This document shows, one piece after another, positions 7,560 to 15,771 of a DNA stretch of 23,059 nt (the first letter of the stretch is position 1; every line of letters starts with the position of its first letter). The position numbers were made by a program, and so were the translations under genes. The stretch lies in assembly GCA_937138275.1 (NCBI GenBank), contig CAKZOY010000479.1:1-23059 (forward strand), given 5' to 3'. The notes under the pieces were generated by a model. That model saw only the letters and a program-made list of their open reading frames with translations, did no database searches and had not been told where the DNA came from. Source of the stretch: an uncultured Chloroflexota bacterium (lineage in GTDB: Bacteria; Chloroflexota; Anaerolineae; B4-G1; DUEL01).

Positions 7560-8828
7560 ATGAACATACACAAAATTCTGTTGCTGATGACCGTTGTCCT
7601 GGCCCTGGTGGTCGGTTGCCGGGGCAGTGGGACTCCCACCAGCAATGTCCCTACGGCCGTCCCCACTGCCACCCCGACGCCTTCTCAGGCCGACATTGCC
7701 ACCCCCGTCCCGACCACGGTTCCCGGGGCGGCGACCTGTCGGGCAGTGGATTCCATTTTTGCCTCCCTTCCCGCGCTGGACGTGCCTCCCGTCACTGCCC
7801 AGGACTGGGTGCGCGGCCCCGCCGACGCGCCGGTCACCCTGATAGAGTATTCGGACTTTCAGTGTCCGGGCTGCGCGGGAGTAGAACCCCTGCTGGCATT
7901 TCTGGCAGAAACGCACAAAGGTCAACTGCGCATCGTCTATCGGCACTTCCCGCTGCCATTCCACGACAAAGCGATGATCACGGCAGAGGCCGCGGAGGCC
8001 GCCGGTGCCCAGGGAAAATTCTGGGAAATGCACGACCTCATCTTCCAGCGGCAACAGGAATGGACCGGCCTCCCTACCGACCAGATGCCCCAGGTTCTGG
8101 CTGGCTACGCAAAGGAATTGGGCCTGGACGTGGACCGTTTTACGAAAGACCTGGAGAACCACACCTACCGGGACAAGGTAATGAGACAGTATCAGGATGC
8201 AGTGAATATGGGCCTACCAGGCACCCCGTCCTTCATCATCAACGGCCGATTGTATCCCACAGACCAGTGGGGCATCTCCTACCAGGGCATCAACGCGCTG
8301 ATCGGCCTGGCGTTGCTGGAACCCCGCCTGTACGATGCCCCTCCTGCCCGGCAGATTGACCCCTCCCGCCAGTACATCGCGACGATCCGCACCGACAAAG
8401 GGGACATCGTGATAGAACTCTACTCGGCCAAAGCGCCAGCCAACGTCAACAGTTTCGTCTTCCTGGCCCGGGAGGGCTGGTACAACGGGACGACGTTCTT
8501 CCGCGTCATCCCGGGCTTCGTCGTCCAGGCCGGTGACCCCACGGGCACGGCGGCCGGACAACCCGGCTTTCAGTGCGACGACGAGATCAGCGACATGCGG
8601 TTTGACGCGGCAGGGGTCGTGGCCATTGCCAACGCCGGCCCGAATACGGGCAGCAGCCAGTTCTTCATCACCCTGGCGCCGCAGCCCGACCTGGATGGTC
8701 GTTATACGATCATCGGGAAGGTGACAAAGGGAATGGAAATTCTCCAGGCGCTGCCGGAGCGGAACCCGGGAGACCCGATGGCGCCGGCCGGTTTGCAGAT
8801 CAGGACCGTTGAGATTGAGGAACGGTAA
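7560..8828 (+). CDS. Lipoprotein fusing a DsbA-like thioredoxin domain to a cyclophilin-type prolyl isomerase
   Basis: This 422-aa protein begins with a lipoprotein signal peptide: a hydrophobic core at 6-18 and lipobox VVGC with lipidated Cys20. A Thr/Pro-rich linker runs to about 58. Residues about 80-255 form a DsbA/Thioredoxin_4-like domain with active-site CPGC (102-105) in SDFQCPGC and the cis-proline loop GTPSFIING (221-229). Residues about 273-420 are a cyclophilin: FFRVIPGFVVQAGDP (313-327, active Arg315), GSSQFFITL (364-372) and LDGRYTIIGKV (378-388). It should therefore combine thiol-disulfide exchange and prolyl isomerisation in folding exported proteins at the outer face of the membrane. 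The start at 7560 is chosen over an upstream in-frame start because it has the signal peptide, GGAG site and promoter. Domain calls are firm; physiological clients are unknown. Confidence 0.9.
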   Translation: MNIHKILLLMTVVLALVVGCRGSGTPTSNVPTAVPTATPTPSQADIATPVPTTVPGAATCRAVDSIFASLPALDVPPVTAQDWVRGPADAPVTLIEYSDFQCPGCAGVEPLLAFLAETHKGQLRIVYRHFPLPFHDKAMITAEAAEAAGAQGKFWEMHDLIFQRQQEWTGLPTDQMPQVLAGYAKELGLDVDRFTKDLENHTYRDKVMRQYQDAVNMGLPGTPSFIINGRLYPTDQWGISYQGINALIGLALLEPRLYDAPPARQIDPSRQYIATIRTDKGDIVIELYSAKAPANVNSFVFLAREGWYNGTTFFRVIPGFVVQAGDPTGTAAGQPGFQCDDEISDMRFDAAGVVAIANAGPNTGSSQFFITLAPQPDLDGRYTIIGKVTKGMEILQALPERNPGDPMAPAGLQIRTVEIEER

Positions 8829-8849
8829 TCTCTTATGACTTGTCGGGCA

Positions 8850-8882
8850 AGGTGACCGGCGCTCCGGGAGTGCCGGTCACCT
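8850..8882 (+). terminator. Strong hairpin after the lipoprotein gene
   Basis: AGGTGACCGGC (8850-8860) pairs perfectly with GCCGGTCACCT (8872-8882), an 11-bp stem. The loop (GCTCCGGGAGT) can pair further as CTC/GAG. It lies 21 bp after the stop. There is no T-tract, so it may act as a Rho-assisted terminator or an mRNA 3' stabiliser. Confidence 0.5.
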
Positions 8883-8928
8883 CCAATAAGCGACGCGGAG
8901 CAGTTACCTGCAACTTCTGTCTGGGGCA

Positions 8929-10152
8929 GTGAAAGTGGAATCCGCCATATCTTCTCAACCCTCCTCCCAGGAGAGACCTTCTCCTTCCAAACCCATAGGG
9001 CTCATCGGCATCATCGCAGGTGCTGGGATCGCCGCAACCGGCCTGACAGGCGCCGCCCTCTCCCTCGTCGGCATCCAGACCACATCCGGTATCGGCGGGA
9101 TCAGCACCGCCTTTCTCTCCCAGGCCGCCACCATCGGAGCCCTGGCACTGATCCTGGGGGGAATCCTGGTGGCGGAGGGCCTGCGGCTGCGCCGGGGCGT
9201 TCCCCCCGCCCCGTTCCGAACCCAAAGGCTCTGGCTGCTCTGGGCCGTTTTCCTCACCCTATGGGTCACGGGTACGGTACTCTCCTTTCTGGACGGCATC
9301 CCTTCCTACCTGACCGTGCCCGTCCACGCGCTGACGTTAATGCTTCTGCCCCTGCTGATTCTCAGCGTCGTCGGGTGGACACTGCAAGGACGCGGCGGCT
9401 CCTGGTCCGACGTGGGAAACGGCCTGATCAGCGGGGCGGTTCTGGGCACCAGCATGGCGGCAGCCGCGGAAATCACTTTGCTAGCCCTGGTGGCTTTTCT
9501 TCTTCTCGCTACCGGCGCGTTTCCCCAGGAATGGCTCCAGCAGGCCCCGCAGGCCCTCATTTCCGGGGAGTCCCCCCTCCCGGCCGAAATAGACACTCTG
9601 CTGGAACTGCTCAATCCCACCATAGTGCTGATCGGACTGGCCTTCATCGGCGGCGCAGTCCCGCTGATAGAAGAAGTGACAAAAACTCTGGGGGTTGGGC
9701 TGGCTGGCCTCTGGCTGCGGCCTTCCCCCGCGCGCGCCTTCTTGCTGGGGGTGGCGTCGGGCGCGGGGTTCGCCCTGGCCGAAAACGCGCTGAACGTGGC
9801 CTACGGCCCGGCCTGGGGCGTAGGCATCGGCGTCCGCCTGGCCGCCACGGTGATGCACTGCGCCACCGGCGGCCTGATGGGCTGGGGATGGGGCCAGTGG
9901 TGGGCCGGACGGCGGCCCTGGCGACTCCCCCTCGCCTTCATCACCGCCGTCGCCATCCACGGCCTGTGGAATACCATCGCCGTCGGAATGGCCCTGAGCG
10001 GCCTGACCACCCTGGCCCGGGCCGACCAGCCGGTCTGGGTGGCCCTGGGCGGACTCCTGACCCTGGCCCTCGGAACCCTGGAGGTCCTGCTGGCGGTCGC
10101 CGTCACCGCCGCGCTCCTCTGGACCGGGTACCGTCTGGGGCGGGGGGAGTAG
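8929..10152 (+). CDS. PrsW-like intramembrane metalloprotease
   Basis: This 407-aa polytopic membrane protein has about nine hydrophobic segments. It carries the four motifs of the PrsW/CPBP-type glutamic/metallo intramembrane protease family: EEVTK (248-252), FALAEN (281-286), R303 with H310 in RLAATVMH, and HGLWN (344-348). PrsW proteins cleave membrane-bound substrates such as anti-sigma factors. The N-terminal 20 residues are Ser/Pro-rich and cytoplasmic. The start is GTG at 8929, which has only a GGGG very close upstream, so the exact start is uncertain. It is the first gene of a compact four-gene operon, separated from the next gene by one base. The substrate is not apparent. Confidence 0.82.
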   Translation: MKVESAISSQPSSQERPSPSKPIGLIGIIAGAGIAATGLTGAALSLVGIQTTSGIGGISTAFLSQAATIGALALILGGILVAEGLRLRRGVPPAPFRTQRLWLLWAVFLTLWVTGTVLSFLDGIPSYLTVPVHALTLMLLPLLILSVVGWTLQGRGGSWSDVGNGLISGAVLGTSMAAAAEITLLALVAFLLLATGAFPQEWLQQAPQALISGESPLPAEIDTLLELLNPTIVLIGLAFIGGAVPLIEEVTKTLGVGLAGLWLRPSPARAFLLGVASGAGFALAENALNVAYGPAWGVGIGVRLAATVMHCATGGLMGWGWGQWWAGRRPWRLPLAFITAVAIHGLWNTIAVGMALSGLTTLARADQPVWVALGGLLTLALGTLEVLLAVAVTAALLWTGYRLGRGE

Positions 10153-10153
10153 C

Positions 10154-10546
10154 ATGGCCCGCTACCTCACCGTCCACAACCGGACGCGCAGGACGACCCT
10201 GCCGGTACGGGTGCGCTGGTGCGCATCCTTCTTCTGTCGCATGCGCGGCCTCACCTTCCGCCGCCGGTTGAGGCCCAACGAGGCGCTCCTGCTGGTGGGC
10301 GGACGGGAGAACCGGGCCGAGACGGCCATCCACATGCTCTTCGTCTTCTTCCCCATTGCCGCCATCTGGCTGGACCGGACGGGGAAGGTCGTGGATACGG
10401 TCCTGGCCCGCCCGTTTCGCCCGTTCTACGCCCCGCGCGCCCCGGCACGGGACATCCTGGAGGGCCCGCCGGAACTCCTGAAGATGGTGACGGTGGGAGA
10501 CCGCCTGGAATTTGAGCCCATCCTGGAATCGGGTAAACGAGCGTGA
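10154..10546 (+). CDS. DUF192 family protein
   Basis: A 130-aa protein matches the DUF192 pattern: RMRGLTFRRRL (30-40), IHMLFVFFPIAAIWLDRTG, then VVDTVLARPF, and a final D-ILEGPPELLK segment with VGDRLEF. DUF192 proteins are small single-domain beta-rich proteins, often membrane-associated or exported, without an agreed activity. This one lacks a signal peptide. ATG lies 1 bp after the PrsW stop, inside the ribosome-site-bearing end of that gene (GGGGGGAG). Its stop overlaps the GTG start of the next gene. Confidence 0.83.
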   Translation: MARYLTVHNRTRRTTLPVRVRWCASFFCRMRGLTFRRRLRPNEALLLVGGRENRAETAIHMLFVFFPIAAIWLDRTGKVVDTVLARPFRPFYAPRAPARDILEGPPELLKMVTVGDRLEFEPILESGKRA

Positions 10547-11355
10547 CTGCCATCCGACATCGTCCTCGCTGGACCCGCTGGGTCGCCATCGCGCTGACCG
10601 TCCTGGTCGTCGGCGCCTACGGGTTCCTCACCCCACCGGACCTGCTGACCAAAGCGGATTGGACCGCCGCGGCGGTCTGCCACCGCATCCCGTCCCATAC
10701 CTTCTTCGTCGCCGGGCGACAATTGCCCCTCTGCGCCCGCTGTACCGGCACCTTCCTGGGCGCGCTGACCGCCCTTCTCGGGCAGGCCCTCATTCTGCGC
10801 CGCCGCGCAGCCAATTTCCCCCCGACGGCGATTCTCATCGTACTGGTCGGTTTCATCCTCCTGATGGGCGTGGACGGGTTCAACTCCTATATGGACCTGA
10901 TGCGCGGGACCCCCCTCTTCTACGAACCCCGCCAGGAACTGCGCCTGATCACCGGGGCGCTGAACGGCCTGGCCCTGGGCGCGCTCCTCTGGCCGATGGT
11001 CAACTTCAGCCTCTGGCGCCACCCTGCGCCAGGGCGGGCGATTCGCGGCTGGCGCGACCTGGGGATTCTGCTCCTGCTGGAAGCCGCGATGGTCGTCCTG
11101 GTCCTGACAGGATGGCCCGTCCTCCTCTACCCGCTGGCGCTGGGGAGTGCCCTGGGCGTACTGACGATGCTGGCGCTGACGATGACCATCCTGGTTGTCA
11201 TCGTCGCCGGACGGGAGAACCGATACGAGCGCTGGCGGGACGCGCTCACCCCCCTGCTGGTCGGGCTGACGCTGGCTGTCCTCCTGATCGGTACGGTGGA
11301 CTTCCTCCGGTATCACCTGTTTGGCACCATTACGGGGTTTCCCGGGATGGAGTGA
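10543..11355 (+). CDS. DUF2085 family membrane protein
   Basis: This 270-aa membrane protein has about six to seven hydrophobic segments. The DUF2085 signature is clear: AAVCHRIPSHTFFVAGRQ followed by LPLCARCTG, with Cys46-His47 and a CxxC pair (64, 67). The conserved Cys/His residues might bind a metal or haem, but no function is established for the family. Translation starts at GTG overlapping the DUF192 stop (GTGA), which indicates coupling. It ends 3 bp before the next gene. Confidence 0.82.
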   Translation: MTAIRHRPRWTRWVAIALTVLVVGAYGFLTPPDLLTKADWTAAAVCHRIPSHTFFVAGRQLPLCARCTGTFLGALTALLGQALILRRRAANFPPTAILIVLVGFILLMGVDGFNSYMDLMRGTPLFYEPRQELRLITGALNGLALGALLWPMVNFSLWRHPAPGRAIRGWRDLGILLLLEAAMVVLVLTGWPVLLYPLALGSALGVLTMLALTMTILVVIVAGRENRYERWRDALTPLLVGLTLAVLLIGTVDFLRYHLFGTITGFPGME

Positions 11356-11358
11356 AAG

Positions 11359-12459
11359 ATGGACTGGCGCTGGAACGGAAGCCGGGCCATCTGGGCATCG
11401 CTACTGCTGGCCGGCCTCCTGCTGCTGGCGGTCACCGGTGGGGAACGGACGATCCGCTGGGGGGTCGCCCTGGTCTCCACCATCACGCCCACCCCCACCG
11501 CCACTCCGACGCCCACGCCGACTGCCACTCCCACCCTAACCCCCACGCCAACCCCGACGCCAACCCCCACCCCAACCCCCACGCCGACCCCGACGCCGGT
11601 TCGGTCCAATGGGGGAACTTTCCGGTCCCCTCTCTCCACTCCGGAACTCTGCCCCGATCCGGGTCCGTTGCCGCCTGCGGCGGGATGTCCGGCCTCTGCG
11701 CTGATCGGCCGCCGGGTGGTGGCCTTCTACGGCATCCCGCAGGGAGGGGGCCTGGGCATCCTGGGCCGCCAGGACATCCCAGAGACCCTGGCCCTCCTGA
11801 CCGACCAGGTCCAGGCCTATCGGGACCTGGACCCCACCGTGGAGACCGTTCCGGCCTTCCATATGGTCGTCACCATCGCCGACGGCTATGCCGGAGACGA
11901 CGGGGACTACAACCACCGGGTGCCCACCGACACGATTCGGCTGTGGATAGACGGCGCGCGAGCGGCGGGGGCGTGGGTCTTCCTGGACCTGCAGATTGGG
12001 CGGGCGGACCTGGATGCGGAACTGGACATTGTGGAGCCTTTCCTGTTGGAGCCGGGCGTCCATCTGGCGGTGGACCCGGAATTCATCGTCGGCGCCGACC
12101 AGGTGCCGGGGGCGAACCTGGGGATGATAGACGGCCCCACGATCAACCGCATCCAGGCCCGGCTGGACCGCATCTCGCGGGTGGTGGGGGAGCGCAAAAT
12201 CCTCATCATCCACCAGTTTGACGACCGGATGGTCGTCCGCAAAGATTGCATCCTGGACTACCCGTGCGTGGACCTGGTCTGGGACGCCGATGGCTTCGGC
12301 CCTCCGGGGGCCAAAACCGCCGACTACATCCAGTACAGCGGCGAGCCGGGCTTTGAGTATGGCGGCTTCAAATTATTCTACGACCACGACACCCCCCTGA
12401 TGTCCCCCGCCGACGTCCTCCGCCTCTCCCCGCCACCGGTGGTGGTGATTTATCAGTGA
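11359..12459 (+). CDS. Membrane-anchored protein with Thr-Pro spacer and probable TIM-barrel domain
   Basis: This 366-aa protein has one N-terminal hydrophobic segment (about 11-27, signal anchor). A Thr-Pro spacer follows (43-80), then an extracytoplasmic domain (about 95-366). That domain shows regular beta strands ending in acidic or polar residues: VVAFYGIPQ, FHMVVTIAD, AWVFLDLQIG, HLAVDPEFIV, ILIIHQFDD, DLVWDADGF, FKLFYDHD. This spacing is typical of a TIM barrel of the glycosidase-like type, with Asp/Glu at strand ends as possible catalytic residues. I cannot assign a family or substrate. The ATG lies 3 bp after the DUF2085 stop, so it is the last gene of the operon. Confidence 0.72.
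   Translation: MDWRWNGSRAIWASLLLAGLLLLAVTGGERTIRWGVALVSTITPTPTATPTPTPTATPTLTPTPTPTPTPTPTPTPTPTPVRSNGGTFRSPLSTPELCPDPGPLPPAAGCPASALIGRRVVAFYGIPQGGGLGILGRQDIPETLALLTDQVQAYRDLDPTVETVPAFHMVVTIADGYAGDDGDYNHRVPTDTIRLWIDGARAAGAWVFLDLQIGRADLDAELDIVEPFLLEPGVHLAVDPEFIVGADQVPGANLGMIDGPTINRIQARLDRISRVVGERKILIIHQFDDRMVVRKDCILDYPCVDLVWDADGFGPPGAKTADYIQYSGEPGFEYGGFKLFYDHDTPLMSPADVLRLSPPPVVVIYQ
11485..11598 (+). repeat. Thr-Pro coding repeat
   Basis: About 114 bp encode an almost pure Thr-Pro dipeptide repeat with occasional Ala or Leu. At DNA level it is a degenerate 6-bp repeat of ACNCCN. It forms the rigid extended spacer between the membrane anchor and the outer domain. Such tracts can change length by slippage in steps that keep the frame. 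Confidence 0.9.
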
Positions 12460-12462
12460 GAG

Positions 12463-12491
12463 TTGCTTTGAGCGCGATTTGATGATAAAAT
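12463..12491 (+). promoter_or_regulatory. Candidate extended -10 promoter for the NTPase cluster
   Basis: TTGCTT (12463-12468) and TAAAAT (12486-12491) are 17 bp apart, and TG at 12483-12484 makes an extended -10 (TGATAAAAT). It lies just after the stop of the preceding operon in AT-rich DNA and about 90 bp before the first NTPase gene. Confidence 0.5.
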
Positions 12492-12579
12492 TACACTGAG
12501 CATTCAACCACCCCCGCCATCTTTACTGACAACCGAATAGCGCTCCTTATTGCCCCCTGGTCATCCATAAGGAGGCTTA

Positions 12580-14298
12580 ATGATCAGGAAGTCCCGCCAT
12601 CCAAAGAATAAGGAGATTCGGTGGGCAGAAAGGCTACGCCGCTCCAGATTATGGCTTCGCCATTTGCCTCAACGGCTCCGCTGGGGTTACTGGCGATGCT
12701 CGGATACCTGGCTCTTCATTATGATAGGGCGATTCCTGAAAGCGCTTGCTTTGCTGGGATTATGGTTACTGGTGGTTGCTTTAATTATTCGGTTTTTGCT
12801 CCCTTCCCTCCTGGGCGGCCTCCGATTGGAAGATGAAAAAGAAACTATTGCCCTGATTGGTACTCTGCTCACTGCGCTGATCGGCTTCGGTATTCAACAG
12901 TGGAAAGGGCTGGAAGAAGAGGAACAGCGCAGACGCCAGAGGCGGGAAGAAGCCCTCACCGCGATAGAAGATTTTGCTTCCCTTGTTCGTAACAATCCCT
13001 CCGAAGGAGCCCGGCAATACATAGATTTAAAAAATAGAGGCGGCATCTGGCAAAGCGGACAGGTTCGCGCGGCGCTGGAGGAGACGTGGGAAAAGAGTGC
13101 TCCAAAGGAATTGAGAACCGTTGTTACCGTAATAGAAAGCCCCGGGGCAAAAGACAAAAAAGAACCCGAGGTGAAGGATGCCCTGTTATGGGCCTACAGG
13201 AATCTGGACGAAGATTGGCGTTGCCGCGTTGCGGAGGTGCTTTACCAGAAAGGGCTTGGTACTCCTCAACAGGAACGATTATGGCTATCTTCTCTGAAAC
13301 TGGATCCATCTGCTGCCACCGGTTATGCCGACTGGGACCGGGTTCGGGGTCTTTTTGTATTGGGATTGGATCGCCATCCTTTTGGGCTGGAAAAGTCCGA
13401 GGCAGACCCGCTTTTTCTCCTGGAGGTGCGCACTTTCCCTTCCTGGTGGAACAAAGTAGATTCTGTTGAATCGGGACTCTTCGTAGCCGAGAGCGGAGGG
13501 GGGCGGACAGCGACGGCTTTGCTCCTGACCTATGATTTTCTGCAAAGCAAGGCCGCCTTTCCGGTCTACTGGAGGTTTCACCAGACCGAGGCGACAGTGC
13601 TCAGCCTGGCTTGTATAGTGGCCCAAGCCCTGGTTGATTACATCGCGATTCGCCCCTCTTCCTTCACAAATAGCGCTCATTCGGCCAGAACAGCTATTAC
13701 CCGTTTACTGATCGGGTGTCTTGAAGACCCACTACGGGCTTTTCGTCGGGCCGGCTTGCCGACCGCAGGTGAAGGGGAGAAAGTGCTTAGAGAAATCAAA
13801 TCCTGCTTGAGCGACCCTTATTTTCCCTTAACTCTTACGTTGAGCGATTATCTTTCACTTTTGAGCGACGCTCGTCCAGATGATTTCCCCTGCACGGTGG
13901 TGCTGCTGGATGCCCAGGAGACACCCAGAGAAGATACTCTGTGGGACCTGTGGAATCCGGGGGAAGTGCTGGCAAGGGCGGGTATCTTCCTGAAGATTTT
14001 CCTACCCGCCTCACCTGAAACCGAGCGACTGGGTGAACAGTTGTCCTGGTCGGACGAGGACTTAAAGGAACTGCTTACCCGGCGTTTTGCGCTGATCAAG
14101 CCAGGGGAGAATGTGGAAGCATTGTGCGATTTAAAGGAATGGGGGGAGCAATCCGCCGAGGCCCTCTTAATCGCTGCCGCGCGGCGGAATCCTGCTATGC
14201 TGATCCGTCTGGGCAACCAATTGCTGAGCCGGATCGGTCAGACCGGGCGCCGGTTGACCCCTTCCGATGTGCAAAAAGTGTTGAGACGGAAACAATGA
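12580..14298 (+). CDS. Membrane-anchored divergent P-loop NTPase with Arg in Walker A (paralogue A)
   Basis: This 572-aa protein has a basic N-terminus (1-45) and two hydrophobic segments (about 52-80 and 88-106). A charged coiled coil follows (about 107-135), with a cytoplasmic NTPase-like domain from about 255. Walker A is AESGGGRT (303-310), with Arg309 where Lys is expected. A Walker B-like strand is TVVLLD (439-444) followed by AQE. FLKIFLPA (470-477) and LSWSDEDLKELLTRRF (488-503) match the same segments in the two NTPases downstream. A pre-Walker segment LDRHPFGLEKSEADPLFL (263-280) also matches. Start: AAGGAGG lies 4 nt upstream of ATG. The stop overlaps the next start (ATGA), so the two subunits are probably made together. 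Reduced ATP binding or hydrolysis is likely but not certain. Confidence 0.68.
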   Translation: MIRKSRHPKNKEIRWAERLRRSRLWLRHLPQRLRWGYWRCSDTWLFIMIGRFLKALALLGLWLLVVALIIRFLLPSLLGGLRLEDEKETIALIGTLLTALIGFGIQQWKGLEEEEQRRRQRREEALTAIEDFASLVRNNPSEGARQYIDLKNRGGIWQSGQVRAALEETWEKSAPKELRTVVTVIESPGAKDKKEPEVKDALLWAYRNLDEDWRCRVAEVLYQKGLGTPQQERLWLSSLKLDPSAATGYADWDRVRGLFVLGLDRHPFGLEKSEADPLFLLEVRTFPSWWNKVDSVESGLFVAESGGGRTATALLLTYDFLQSKAAFPVYWRFHQTEATVLSLACIVAQALVDYIAIRPSSFTNSAHSARTAITRLLIGCLEDPLRAFRRAGLPTAGEGEKVLREIKSCLSDPYFPLTLTLSDYLSLLSDARPDDFPCTVVLLDAQETPREDTLWDLWNPGEVLARAGIFLKIFLPASPETERLGEQLSWSDEDLKELLTRRFALIKPGENVEALCDLKEWGEQSAEALLIAAARRNPAMLIRLGNQLLSRIGQTGRRLTPSDVQKVLRRKQ

Positions 14299-15719
14299 AT
14301 CCTCCAGAAGTACAGCACCATTATGAGGAGAAAGGATACCCGGGAGACCCCCTCGGTCCCCTGGCATTTGCGTCTCTACGAGCGGAGGAGGAGGACTGGC
14401 TCCAGGAGTGCTTTATCCCTCCCCCCGGCTTTGAAAGAATGGCTCATCCGGACCGATCGGTGGTGCTGTTCGGAGGGCCAGGCAGTGGCAAGACCGCTAT
14501 CTGCAGGGCTCTGGAGAGCATGAGCATCCGGGAGAAAGGGAAACCGTTGCGCCTTCTGGTCCACTGGAAGCCCTCGGCCCTGCTCCCGTCAGAGCGTCCA
14601 AACCTGGGATGGGTGAGGCATCTTGTCCGGGAAATGCTGGATGCCTGTGTCGCCGCGCTGATCCGGCGCCTGATGCGCTTTCCCGAAGACTACTGGCTGG
14701 CTCCCCCCTGGACTCAGGCCCGCCTGACCTGGTTCATCCGCCGTTTCACGCTGGGGGATCCGGCGATGCGCTGGGGGCCGCTGACGGAAGGACATGGGAA
14801 CGGCACATCGCTGATTCGTCAGATTTTATCCGCGCAGGTACCGGAAATTCTGCATGAGAACGCTTCTCTGGAGTGGGTGGTGGCCGAATTGATCAGCGCA
14901 CTCCAGGCCATCGGGATGGAGGGTATCTGGGTACTGACCGATGGGCTGGAGGGCTGGGTAGAAATGGGGTTCTCTGAACTGACAGAGAGTCTGAAGGCGT
15001 TCCTTTCCACTCTGGATCTGTTTGGGCAACCGGGTCTGGTGTACAAACTCTTCCTGCCTGCGGAGATGGAACCTGCTCTGAGTGTTGCTGCAGGCATCGC
15101 TCGGCGGCGCATAGAAAGTTTGCATCTGCGCTGGGATACTTTCACTCTTCAGCAATTGGTAGAACGCCGCCTGGCTTTTGCTTTTGGACGCGACAGTTTT
15201 CGTTTAAAAGACCTTTGTGAAGATGCTCCGGCGTTTCTGAAATGGCTGGAGAAAGCAGGCGGTACGTTACCCCGAGAATGGCTGGACCAGGTGGCGATAC
15301 TGGCGGAATACTATGCCGCCCATCCTCAAAGCCTTCCTATTCGTAAAGAAATATGGCAAGCACTCCGCCAAAGCCGTCCCCCCCGGATCCGCCTGGACGA
15401 AAAGAGAGGGCGAATCATCATTGGAGGACGGGAAGTGTATCTGGAAAACTTGCCTGCCAAAGCATACGAGATGTTGTGCTTCCTGTACCGGCGCGGGGGT
15501 GAAATGGTCAGCCGAGCAGAGTTGTACTACCAGGTGTATCACGGTTTGAATCGTGTGCCGTTTCCCACCGATGAACAGTACGAACCGCCCACTGCGTACA
15601 GGAGCCTCATAGATACGAACATCTGGCGATTGCGACAGGCCATAGAACCGGATCCGGACAACCCCGTCCTGCTGATCACTCGCCGCGGCCGGGGAGTCTC
15701 GTTGCAGGTGCGTTGGTAA
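14295..15719 (+). CDS. P-loop NTPase fused to an OmpR-type winged-helix domain (paralogue B)
   Basis: This 474-aa soluble protein has an intact Walker A, GGPGSGKT (60-67), after the pre-Walker segment EEEDWLQECFIPPPGFERM (31-49). Walker B is IWVLTD (211-216), then GLEGW. YKLFLPAE (250-257) and RWDTFTLQQLVERRL (279-293) match paralogues A and C. Residues about 374-472 form an OmpR/PhoB-type winged helix: IIIGGREVYLENLPAKAYEM, LYRRGGEMVSRAELYYQVY, NIWRLRQAI, and LLITRRGRGVSL for the wing hairpin. The ATG overlaps the stop of A, so I reject an in-frame extension to 14124. It probably couples ATP binding to DNA binding or to a protein contact. A 468-bp gap holding a MITE-like element separates it from C. 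Confidence 0.78.
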   Translation: MNPPEVQHHYEEKGYPGDPLGPLAFASLRAEEEDWLQECFIPPPGFERMAHPDRSVVLFGGPGSGKTAICRALESMSIREKGKPLRLLVHWKPSALLPSERPNLGWVRHLVREMLDACVAALIRRLMRFPEDYWLAPPWTQARLTWFIRRFTLGDPAMRWGPLTEGHGNGTSLIRQILSAQVPEILHENASLEWVVAELISALQAIGMEGIWVLTDGLEGWVEMGFSELTESLKAFLSTLDLFGQPGLVYKLFLPAEMEPALSVAAGIARRRIESLHLRWDTFTLQQLVERRLAFAFGRDSFRLKDLCEDAPAFLKWLEKAGGTLPREWLDQVAILAEYYAAHPQSLPIRKEIWQALRQSRPPRIRLDEKRGRIIIGGREVYLENLPAKAYEMLCFLYRRGGEMVSRAELYYQVYHGLNRVPFPTDEQYEPPTAYRSLIDTNIWRLRQAIEPDPDNPVLLITRRGRGVSLQVRW

Positions 15720-15727
15720 GAAAGTTG

Positions 15728-15736
15728 TGAGATAAT
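15728..15736 (+). promoter_or_regulatory. Weak extended -10-like site upstream of paralogue C
   Basis: TGAGATAAT (15728-15736) resembles an extended -10 element (TG-A-GATAAT) just after the stop of paralogue B. There is no -35 box at the right distance, and the first gene downstream is 450 bp away behind the repeat element. I list it as a low-confidence candidate only. Confidence 0.2.
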
Positions 15737-15771
15737 TGTCAGGGAAATTAGCAGCTCCGGAACGAATTTGT

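Noticed and set aside
9481..10155. A 224-aa minus-strand frame opposite the PrsW gene
   Set aside because: Gly/Gln/Asp-rich shadow of a membrane protein gene; no recognisable domain.
10512..12221. A 569-aa plus-strand open frame across DUF2085 and the Thr-Pro protein
   Set aside because: It is an out-of-frame shadow in GC-rich DNA, rich in Pro/Arg/Gly/His, with no domain, and it overlaps two well-supported genes.
14124..14294. Extension of paralogue B upstream to 14124
   Set aside because: It would overlap paralogue A by 170 bp. The ATG at 14295 gives the same ATGA coupling seen elsewhere, and homology begins after it.
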